From: Ruminococcus sp.
GTDB lineage: Bacteria > Bacillota > Clostridia > Oscillospirales > Acutalibacteraceae
Assembly (NCBI GenBank): GCA_017403985.1
Contig: JAFRDE010000015.1
Span: forward strand, 1-58,311
Reading direction: 5' to 3'
Length of the DNA stretch: 58,311 nucleotides
Positions 26,089 through 32,064 of the stretch are shown piece after piece. Each line of letters opens with the position of its first letter. Position 1 is the stretch's first letter. A program made the translations under genes and the position numbers. A model generated the notes under the pieces. The model was not told the DNA's origin, made no database searches, and saw nothing but the letters and a program-made list of their open reading frames with translations.

Positions 26089-27279
26089 TTATTTTAAAAT
26101 AAACTCTTTCTTTCCGCTCATCAGATCGCGCCAAACGGGAGAAAAGCTCCGCAGATGTGCGACGACCTCTTTGACGGATTCGATGATATAATCCGCTTCC
26201 TCCATCGTGATATCCTCGCCGATACTCAGCCGCAGCGAACCGTGGGCGACGTCGTGGATGCGTCCGATCGCGAGCAGGACGTGGCTGGGATCCAGCGCGC
26301 CCGAGGTACATGCGCTGCCGGATGACGAAGATATCCCTTTCTGGTCGAGCAGGATCAGGAGCGATTCTCCCTCGATCCCCTCGAAGCTGAAATTCACATT
26401 GCCCGCAAGGCGGGGATTCGCGGCGCCGTTGAGAGCGCTGTGCGGGATCTCGGACAATCCCTTTATCAGATGATCTCTGACCTGCGCCATATGCGCGTTA
26501 TGCTCCTCCATGTTCGCGGCAGCTTCCCGCAAAGCGGCGACCATTCCGAGGATACCCGGAACGTTTTCGGTGCCCGCGCGCTTGCCGCGCTCCTGCGCGC
26601 CGCCTTCGATCAGGTTGCTCAGGCGCACGCCCTTTTTCGCGTACAGGAATCCGACGCCCTTGGGTCCGTGGAACTTGTGCGCGGACGCGGACAGCATATC
26701 GATGTTCTGCGCCTTGACGTCGATCGGGATGTGTCCCACCGCCTGCACCGCGTCGGTGTGGAAAAACACCCCGCGCTCGCGGCAGATCGCGCCGATCTCG
26801 GCGATCGGCTGGATGGTGCCGATCTCGTTGTTTGCCGTCATGATCGTGACGAGGCAGGTGTCATCGGTTATGGTGGCTTTCAGCTCGTCCGTATTGATAA
26901 TACCGCTTTCGTGAACGGGCAGCAGAGTCACGGTAAAGCCGTTGTCCTCGAGCTTTTTCAGCGTATGCAGGATCGCGTGGTGCTCGAACATGCTCGACAC
27001 GATATGTGTCTTTCCCTGCTTCTTACCGATCATCGCGGCGGTCAGCAGCGCCTGATTATCCGCTTCGCTGCCGCCGGAGGTAAAGAGGATCTCGCGCGGC
27101 TCGGCGTTGATGATCCGCGCGATCTCGGCGCGCGCTTCCTCCAGCTTTTCCTTGGCTTTCTGCCCGATGGTGTACAGGCTCGACGGGTTGCCCCAAAAGG
27201 TGCGGATGCAGTCCGTCATCGCCGCGATCGCCGCCTCGCTCATTTTGGTGGTGGCTGCGTTATCTGCATATATTTGCAT
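26089..27279 (-). CDS. iscS: Cysteine desulfurase (NifS/IscS family)
   Basis: A 396-residue PLP enzyme that removes sulfur from cysteine to supply IscU. Seen: MQIYADNAATTKMSEAAI, SGGSEADNQALL, HTDAVQAVGHIP, PLP-lysine SASAHKFHGPKGVGFLYAK, and catalytic Cys in SSSGSACTSGALDPSHVLLA. The start is set by AAGGAGTTATATC; the longer frame extends upstream through the promoter region. It is co-transcribed with iscU under an Rrf2-like operator shared with metY. Confidence 0.95.
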   Translation of the reverse strand: MQIYADNAATTKMSEAAIAAMTDCIRTFWGNPSSLYTIGQKAKEKLEEARAEIARIINAEPREILFTSGGSEADNQALLTAAMIGKKQGKTHIVSSMFEHHAILHTLKKLEDNGFTVTLLPVHESGIINTDELKATITDDTCLVTIMTANNEIGTIQPIAEIGAICRERGVFFHTDAVQAVGHIPIDVKAQNIDMLSASAHKFHGPKGVGFLYAKKGVRLSNLIEGGAQERGKRAGTENVPGILGMVAALREAAANMEEHNAHMAQVRDHLIKGLSEIPHSALNGAANPRLAGNVNFSFEGIEGESLLILLDQKGISSSSGSACTSGALDPSHVLLAIGRIHDVAHGSLRLSIGEDITMEEADYIIESVKEVVAHLRSFSPVWRDLMSGKKEFILK

Positions 27280-27312
27280 GATATAACTCCTTCTTTTTGA
27301 ATGATCGCGTCC

Positions 27313-27348
27313 ATTATACACCCTATTTGCCTACTGTGTCAATAGGTT
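27313..27348 (-). promoter_or_regulatory. iscS-iscU promoter with Rrf2-like operator
   Basis: Minus strand TTGACA (27337-27342), 18-bp spacer, TATAAT (27313-27318). AACCTA-N9-TAGGCA (27328-27348) matches the metY operator in 10 of 12 arm bases. Confidence 0.72.
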
Positions 27349-27395
27349 ATTATTTAAATAACAAAGGAGCTGTTCATCAGCCCCTTTATCAAATA

Positions 27396-27620
27396 TCAAT
27401 ATTCCGTTCTCAGTGTATCGACGCCGTATCTTTCTTTGAATTCTTCGATGTCCTTCGGCGAGCGGATCAGCATGACTTCGACGAATCTGCCTCCCGCTTT
27501 ATCCTTGAAGCCCGCGACCTTCTCCCCCGTGCAGATGGAGGAGCAGATCACGGCTTCCTGCTTCTCCGGATCGAAGGCGTTGTCTTCAAAGCGGCTGACG
27601 CGGTGCTTGAACAGCTTCAC
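27396..27620 (-). CDS. Small hypothetical protein, 74 residues
   Basis: Not recognised. The sequence MKLFKHRVSRFEDNAFDPEKQEAV contains a CSSIC motif and a basic/acidic C-terminal half (IRSPKDIEEFKERYGVDTL). There is no signal peptide or TM. Its start overlaps the stop of the upstream PNPOx-like gene by four bases, so it is translationally coupled and probably works with it. A weak stem-loop (27362-27389) follows. Confidence 0.7.
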   Translation of the reverse strand: MKLFKHRVSRFEDNAFDPEKQEAVICSSICTGEKVAGFKDKAGGRFVEVMLIRSPKDIEEFKERYGVDTLRTEY

Positions 27621-28009
27621 AGCAGGCTCTCCCCCTCGCCCATAACGGGGATATCCACGGCGGTCGCGTCCTCAAGGTGGAATGTCATCAGCTTGTTGCC
27701 GGTCTGCTCGTTATAAATCATTTCGAGGTGCGCGCTGCGGATCATCTCTTCGGCGTATTTCGGATCGGTCTCGAATACCGCCCTGCCGGTATAGCGCAGC
27801 CAGTGACCGTCCTTCTTGCACGCGACGATCTCCACTAAGGGGTTGATCTGCATCTGTCTGTACACGTTTTTGAAATCGCCGACGCCGAAGATCAGCTTGC
27901 CGTCCTCCTCCAGAAACGCGCCTAACGGTCTCAGCTTCGGCTGATCGCCGTCGACCGTCGCCATAAAGAATACGCCTGTTTCCGCTAAATATTCTTTTAC
28001 CTTGCTCAT
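27617..28009 (-). CDS. Pyridoxamine-5'-phosphate-oxidase-like flavin-binding protein
   Basis: A 130-residue split-barrel protein: VKEYLAETGVFFMATVDGDQPKLRPLGAFLEEDGKLIFGV, then NVYRQMQINPLVEIVACKKDGHWLRYTGRAVF. Relatives bind FMN or F420 and reduce diverse small molecules; they are usually not true PdxH. The start MSKVKEYL is set by GGAGAGATATC. It forms a two-gene unit with the 74-residue protein. Confidence 0.85.
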   Translation of the reverse strand: MSKVKEYLAETGVFFMATVDGDQPKLRPLGAFLEEDGKLIFGVGDFKNVYRQMQINPLVEIVACKKDGHWLRYTGRAVFETDPKYAEEMIRSAHLEMIYNEQTGNKLMTFHLEDATAVDIPVMGEGESLL

Positions 28010-28167
28010 GATATCTCTCCTTTGCTTTTTCATTATCATAACAGATTAATCATCAGATGTCCATTCATTCTTGCGCGAATATGGAAAATCAGACGGAAAA
28101 TTCATAATAATGTCACAGTTGCATACTTGTTTTTTTCCGTAATCTATCATATACTAAGGTTAAACAT

Positions 28168-28206
28168 CAGTTGAGATTGCCATGGGCTAAAGCCCTCGCA
28201 ATGACT
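28168..28206. repeat. Dispersed small repeat, family B
   Basis: AGTTGAGATTGCCATGGGC followed by TAAAGCCCTCGCAATGACT. GGGCtaaaGCCC closes a small hairpin. It lies upstream of trxA. Confidence 0.6.
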
Positions 28207-28230
28207 TATTAAAATGAAAGGATGTTGCAT

Positions 28231-28539
28231 ATGAGTGAGATCGTTATTACCGGCGCTAATTTCGAAACCGAGGTACTGAACAGTGACAAGCCCGTCCTGC
28301 TGGACTTCTGGGCTTCATGGTGCGGACCGTGCCGCATGCAGGGTCCGATCCTGTCGGAGTTCGCCGAAAAGCACCCCGAGATCAAGGTCGGCAAGGTCAA
28401 CGTCGATGAGGAACAGGCGCTGGCGATGAGCTACGGCGTGATGAGCATCCCGATGCTCGCGGTGTTCAAGGGCGGCAAGTTAGTCAATCAGGCAGTCGGT
28501 GTGCAGTCGATTGAGGCGCTCGAGCTGCTGACAAAATAA
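28231..28539 (+). CDS. trxA: Thioredoxin
   Basis: A 102-residue thioredoxin with the redox site FWASWCGPCRMQGP and the cis-Pro segment VMSIPMLAVFKGGK. It is a cytoplasmic thiol-disulfide reductant, fitting the surrounding sulfur-metabolism genes. The ATG at 28231 is chosen over one nine bases earlier because GAAAGG sits at the right distance. It is monocistronic, with a terminator directly after. Confidence 0.95.
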   Translation: MSEIVITGANFETEVLNSDKPVLLDFWASWCGPCRMQGPILSEFAEKHPEIKVGKVNVDEEQALAMSYGVMSIPMLAVFKGGKLVNQAVGVQSIEALELLTK

Positions 28540-28562
28540 CAGGTTAGCTTTGGCACAAAAAA

Positions 28563-28595
28563 CAGACCGTTTCAAATGAAGCGGTCTGCTTTTTT
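28563..28595 (+). terminator. Terminator after trxA
   Basis: CAGACCGtTTC-AAAT-GAAgCGGTCTG stem-loop followed by CTTTTTT. It abuts the end of the converging dipeptidase gene. Confidence 0.85.
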
Positions 28596-29250
28596 ATCTT
28601 CTCAAATAATCCGACGATACCGGAAATTCAAAATAGGTATCGGGATAGGGCTCGTCCGCCAGCGTGAAATGCCACCACTCGCAGTCGATCGGCTGAAAGC
28701 CGCTTCTGATCATTGCGTGCCTGAGCGTCATCCGGTTTTCATACTGTTCCTCCGTGATACCGCGAAAATCGGGATGCGATACCTCGCTGAACAGGTCGAA
28801 GGGGCTGCCCATGTCCAGCTCCTTCCCCGTACGCATATCAAGCAGCGTCAGATCAACCGTACTGCCGCGGCTGTGGCTCGACTGCTTGGCGATATACCCC
28901 TTTTCAAAGAGCTCCTGTTTTTTCAGCTCCGGATAAAAATACGGCTTCATGCGGATATCCTGATCTTCGATACCCCATAAAACAAAATGCTTGACCGCGC
29001 ATACCGGACGATAGGCGTCGAAAACCTTCAGCCGATAGCCCTGTACCATCATTTCGTTGGCGACCGACTTCAGCGCCCGCGCCGCTTCTTTTGTCAGCAG
29101 GGCGCAGGGCTCCTCGTATCCGTCGATCCTGTCCCCGATAAAATTATAGGTGGAATAGTATCTTATCTCCTGTATAATACCCGGCACATAATCCGCGAGC
29201 TGCACAAAGCCCGACGGATTTGCTGCCATGTCCGATGGATAGCTTTTCAT
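28594..29250 (-). CDS. D-alanyl-D-alanine dipeptidase (VanX/DdpX family)
   Basis: About 218 residues with the zinc-peptidase motifs SSHSRGSTVDLTL (His and Asp ligands, with Arg nearby) and CEWWHFTL (catalytic Glu, third His ligand). YRPVCAVKHF also matches the family. It hydrolyses D-Ala-D-Ala. No signal peptide is seen, so a cytoplasmic cell-wall turnover role is likely. No vanH/vanA ligase is nearby, so resistance should not be inferred. Three in-frame starts exist (29259 GTG, 29256 ATG, 29250 ATG); the last best fits the GAGGG site. Confidence 0.88.
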   Translation of the reverse strand: MKSYPSDMAANPSGFVQLADYVPGIIQEIRYYSTYNFIGDRIDGYEEPCALLTKEAARALKSVANEMMVQGYRLKVFDAYRPVCAVKHFVLWGIEDQDIRMKPYFYPELKKQELFEKGYIAKQSSHSRGSTVDLTLLDMRTGKELDMGSPFDLFSEVSHPDFRGITEEQYENRMTLRHAMIRSGFQPIDCEWWHFTLADEPYPDTYFEFPVSSDYLRR

Positions 29251-29267
29251 AATCATCACCCTCGCCG

Positions 29268-29606
29268 TTATTCAATCGACTCGCTGACGAAATAAGTCTT
29301 GACATGTTCCTCTGTAATCATGACGGATTCCTGACGGAACAACACGCAAAGATCCTTTGCGATCTCATTGACCAGCTCCTTATCGGCGTCGATCATCGAG
29401 ATAACGATCGTAGTCTCTTCGGTGTATTCGCCGTCTTCATGAATATAGCCGCCTTGATTGATACTGAACGAAAACGGTACTTTGTAACTGTTGCAGACCT
29501 GTTTCAATATATTCACATATCTGCCGGTCGCATGCTCCTGTTTTCTGCTTTCCGCATCATTCAACCCGACATAGATCTTTGTTTCGGTCATCAGCTTTTT
29601 ATTCAT
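29268..29606 (-). CDS. Hypothetical protein, 112 residues
   Basis: Not confidently recognised. It begins MNKKLMTETKIYVGLNDAESRKQEH and continues with alternating strands and helices; an acidic C-terminus ends VKTYFVSESIE. There is no signal or TM. It has AGGAGCTATGAG before the ATG and its own promoter, so it is not obviously part of the retron transcript although it lies directly downstream. A weak likeness to DUF3574-type proteins (TKIYVGLN) is the only lead. Confidence 0.7.
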   Translation of the reverse strand: MNKKLMTETKIYVGLNDAESRKQEHATGRYVNILKQVCNSYKVPFSFSINQGGYIHEDGEYTEETTIVISMIDADKELVNEIAKDLCVLFRQESVMITEEHVKTYFVSESIE

Positions 29607-29666
29607 CTCATAGCTCCTTCTGTCGATGATACTCCGTTAGCCAACACGACTTCTATTTACGGTTTC

Positions 29667-29695
29667 ATCATAACAGAAACGCTTTGTTTTGTCCA
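29667..29695 (-). promoter_or_regulatory. Promoter of the 112-residue hypothetical gene
   Basis: Minus strand TGGACA (29690-29695), 17-bp spacer, TATGAT (29667-29672). Confidence 0.55.
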
Positions 29696-29737
29696 TAACG
29701 ATTTTCCGCGACAGATGATGAAGGGGGCTATTTGAAA

Positions 29738-30769
29738 TCAAACGCAAAAGGCGAACTGTCCGCTCAAGGCGTCCTTTGCCCTGAGAAAGCTCTCGTTCGC
29801 CGGCTCGACGGACAGCACATAATTGATCCTGCCCATCAGACTCTGGCAATACTTCAGCGCATCGGGCAGCCGCATATGATCCGCGGCGCTGCGGATACCG
29901 AACTTTTCGACATAGTACAGCTCCTGTCTGAGCTTGCGCTTATAGTCCGATGGGACGCTGACCTTTTCGTTGACGGTCAGTCCCGTCACCGTCTGGCGCG
30001 AGGCGTCGGTGATAAAGCGCGTCTTCTTTTCGTTGACCGTAAAGCCCATATTGTTCAGCCAGAGGCTCGCCTTTTCATACGCGCGGTAGAGCGGCACGTC
30101 GCCGGAGATCGTGATATCATCACAGTAGCGGGTATAGGACAGCCCGCGCTTTTTGCACCATTGACCGAACGGCTCGTCGAAGCACCGCATCACGATATTG
30201 GAGATCGCGGGAGAAGACGGCGCGCCCTGCGCGAGAGTGCCGTCCTTACAGCAGATCAGGGACAAAAAGTATCCGATCTGCTTCGGATAATACGGCGTAA
30301 ATACTCTGCTGTGGACGTCCGTCATGCGGATGTTGTGAAAGAAATCGCTCAGGTCGATCTTGAGCAGGTACCTCCTGCCGGTATGCGGCGAAGCATTCTG
30401 CGTCAGGCGCGCCCCCTTATGATACGCGGTCGCATACTGCGAGATCGGCAGCTTATTCAGGATCTCGCGCGTGATACGGTACTGCGCCCACGAAAGCTCC
30501 GGCATGGGCGCGTCGATCTGCCGTGTGCCGCCCGTGCGCTTGGGCAGGCTGAAGGTGCGGTACATCGAATCGCATGCAAAGACAAAACGGAACGTCTCTT
30601 TCTTGGTCAACGAGAGAAATCCCGCGAGCTGGGAAACATCCATCAAAAACGGAAGACGGCAGTTTTGATGAAAGGCAAAGGCTTCCTCCATCGCCCGCTC
30701 CAATCCGCGTTCCACCACATATTCCACATCGAAGGGCTGAAAGATCACTTCGTTATGATCGATATACAC
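29738..30769 (-). CDS. Retron-type reverse transcriptase
   Basis: A 343-residue RT. Domains in order: fingers motif LPKRTGGTRQIDAP (about 75-88), retron region X NASPH (125-129, matching NAxxH), catalytic LKIDLSDFFHNI (137-147), LAQGAPSSPAISN (179-191), active site YTRYCDDITISG (YCDD where YADD is commoner), and retron region Y VTG (251-253) in VTGLTVNEKV. There is no maturase or nuclease domain, arguing against a group II intron. It starts with GTG behind GAGGTG. A matching 146-nt msr-msd structure lies 76 bases upstream. Retrons make RNA-DNA hybrids and act in phage defence with an effector protein. Confidence 0.93.
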   Translation of the reverse strand: MYIDHNEVIFQPFDVEYVVERGLERAMEEAFAFHQNCRLPFLMDVSQLAGFLSLTKKETFRFVFACDSMYRTFSLPKRTGGTRQIDAPMPELSWAQYRITREILNKLPISQYATAYHKGARLTQNASPHTGRRYLLKIDLSDFFHNIRMTDVHSRVFTPYYPKQIGYFLSLICCKDGTLAQGAPSSPAISNIVMRCFDEPFGQWCKKRGLSYTRYCDDITISGDVPLYRAYEKASLWLNNMGFTVNEKKTRFITDASRQTVTGLTVNEKVSVPSDYKRKLRQELYYVEKFGIRSAADHMRLPDALKYCQSLMGRINYVLSVEPANESFLRAKDALSGQFAFCV

Positions 30770-30805
30770 TGCCGTTCACCTCACAATTAATCGGATAAAA
30801 ACGAT

Positions 30806-30846
30806 AAGGTAAAGGGAGTCGATTGTGGTTCGATTCCCTTTACCTT
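30806..30846. repeat. Short hairpin copy of repeat family C beside the retron RNA
   Basis: AAGGTAAAGGGAGTCGA and TCGATTCCCTTTACCTT form a near-perfect inverted repeat around TTGTGGT. It shares its right end (TTGTGGTTCGATTCCC) with the 277-bp element at 46818. It lies between the predicted a2 arm and the RT gene. Confidence 0.65.
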
Positions 30847-30991
30847 AAGGTCTTTGCGGCACTAACTATCCGCATAAGCGGTGTACGCATTACGCCGCAG
30901 GCGGAATGCGAGGCTTTTCGTAAAACCCGGGCAGCGACTCGCTGTCCGTCCTTTGAAAAATCAAAGATGTACTCTGCCGCAAAAGACCTTA
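30846..30991 (-). ncRNA. Predicted retron msr-msd non-coding RNA
   Basis: On the RT strand the 5' arm TAAGGTCTTTTGCGGCA (30975-30991) and the 3' arm TGCCGCAAAGACCTTA (30846-30861) pair over 16 bases with one bulged T, as retron a1/a2 repeats do. Inside, in order: an msr-like hairpin CTTTGA-TTTT-TCAAAG, a second hairpin CAGCG-AGT-CGCTG, a longer msd-like hairpin (30886-30910, CGCATT/AATGCG plus CGCC/GGCG) and CCGC-TTAT-GCGG. The order and the position directly before an RT with NAxxH/VTG motifs fit a retron. The exact branching G and msd ends are not determined. Confidence 0.75.
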
Positions 30992-31022
30992 TCTGCCACA
31001 GTTACCGATCGGTTTTCTATGG

Positions 31023-31041
31023 TGCTGTTATTATATAACAG
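31023..31041. promoter_or_regulatory. Palindrome over a TATAAT upstream of the retron RNA
   Basis: On the minus strand GCTGTTA-TATAA-TAACAGC is a 7-bp inverted repeat that contains a TATAAT, about 32 bases before the a1 arm. It could be the retron -10 element covered by an operator. No good -35 is seen. Confidence 0.4.
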
Positions 31042-31095
31042 CCGATACGCCGAAAACAGCCCATCATATTATATGATATCTGTTCGCTTGATTTG

Positions 31096-31124
31096 TTGAA
31101 ATATCCCCCGTCTTATGATACAAT
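31096..31124 (+). promoter_or_regulatory. Promoter of the gene divergent from the retron
   Basis: TTGAAA (31096-31101), 17-bp spacer, TACAAT (31119-31124). Confidence 0.65.
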
Positions 31125-31150
31125 TGACAAAGTGAAATAAGGAGACCGAT

Positions 31151-31831
31151 ATGTACGATATCACAAAAGATTTTATCAATAATGAAAACGGTCAGCTCAT
31201 GGAAGGATTTCTGTATGACGTCCCGCAAAGTATGATCCACCTGCTTTTTATCCTGAGAGAACCGAACTGTCCGGATGAGCAGACATTCTGGCTGAAAAAC
31301 GCTCTTCACGGGCTGACCGGCAGGGGCAGGAACGGCAACAAGATCCTTAACACCTTTTCAAGGCTTGCCTGTTTCGCTCTCGGGAAGCAGAGCGAAGATA
31401 TATTAGCGGAATGCGCTTTCATCAATCTCTATCCCTATGACGGCAAACCCCGCGTGTACCGTAACAGCGGCTTCACTAAAACGATCAACGCAATCCGGAC
31501 TCCATCCGACGGAACAATAATGTATCACCGGAAAGACGGAAAAGAAATCGATATCACAACAATAGCTGACAAACGCATCAAGCTGTTTGAGCATCTTTCC
31601 GGAACCGACATCCGACACATCGTTACGGTAGGAGATATTTTTAACTGCATTTCCTCCGGAGATAACGATCCGTCACCCGAAAGGATCATTAAAAAGAACG
31701 GCGACTCATTCCGGATCGGATCATTCAAATGGGATGAACGCATCAAGGTTTACGAATACTATCATCCCTGTGCTCCCTGTGTCAACTACCGGCTTATTGA
31801 TGAAGCGATTGCCGAAATAATCTCTGATTAA
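31151..31831 (+). CDS. Hypothetical protein divergent from the retron (226 residues)
   Basis: Not recognised with confidence. Notable stretches are LLFILREPNCPDEQTFWLKNALHG, CAFINLYPYDGKPR, HIVTVGDIFNCI and, near the end, YYHPCAPCVNYRLIDEAI. The layout of an early Glu/Asp loop, a central Asn-Leu-Tyr-Pro strand and a late His-Pro turn recalls the uracil-DNA-glycosylase fold, but this is only a resemblance. There is no signal or TM. It has its own promoter and AAGGAG site and a strong terminator. It could be an accessory to the adjacent retron or unrelated. Confidence 0.75.
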   Translation: MYDITKDFINNENGQLMEGFLYDVPQSMIHLLFILREPNCPDEQTFWLKNALHGLTGRGRNGNKILNTFSRLACFALGKQSEDILAECAFINLYPYDGKPRVYRNSGFTKTINAIRTPSDGTIMYHRKDGKEIDITTIADKRIKLFEHLSGTDIRHIVTVGDIFNCISSGDNDPSPERIIKKNGDSFRIGSFKWDERIKVYEYYHPCAPCVNYRLIDEAIAEIISD

Positions 31832-31860
31832 ACCATCTGCATATTAACCCGTACAACCTA

Positions 31861-31889
31861 AAAAGAGGAAGCGATCCGCTTCCTCTTTT
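31861..31889. terminator. Bidirectional terminator
   Basis: AAAAGAGGAAGCG-ATC-CGCTTCCTCTTTT, followed by CTTTGTTT. It serves the 226-residue gene and, from the other side, the feo operon. Confidence 0.9.
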
Positions 31890-31905
31890 CTTTGTTTCTA
31901 TTCTC

Positions 31906-32055
31906 TTATTTCTTATATTGACACGGCATAGAGCAGCCCTCGCATCCGCAGGTGCAGCCGCCCTTGCCGCTTTTCTTCTTTCTCACGATCACGATAACCG
32001 CCGCGATAACTGCCGCCGCGATCACGACCGTCAGGATGATCTCAACAATACTCAT
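31906..32055 (-). CDS. FeoB-associated Cys-rich membrane protein
   Basis: A 49-residue protein: one N-terminal TM helix (SIVEIILTVVIAAAVIAAV), a basic KKK stop, then a Cys-rich tail CTCGCEGCSMPC with five cysteines. This is the typical small partner encoded after feoB in Firmicutes; a role in delivering Fe(II) to or from FeoB is assumed. It starts with GGAGGGAGTT, 9 bp after the feoB stop. Confidence 0.9.
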   Translation of the reverse strand: MSIVEIILTVVIAAAVIAAVIVIVRKKKSGKGGCTCGCEGCSMPCQYKK

Positions 32056-32064
32056 AACTCCCTC

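Noticed and set aside
28594-29250. Vancomycin-resistance cluster suggested by a VanX-like protein
   Set aside because: There is no vanH, vanA/B ligase, or vanRS near it; VanX-family dipeptidases also serve ordinary cell-wall turnover.
29738-30769. Group II intron or DGR reverse transcriptase
   Set aside because: There is no maturase/HNH domain, intron RNA domain V, or variable-repeat/template-repeat pair; NAxxH and VTG motifs and the a1/a2 RNA point to a retron.
30846-30991. Inverted-repeat element beside the RT read as a simple MITE
   Set aside because: It has no second copy in the window, its arms and internal hairpins match the a1/a2 and msr-msd layout, and it lies in the expected place before the RT. 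A MITE remains possible until copies are counted.
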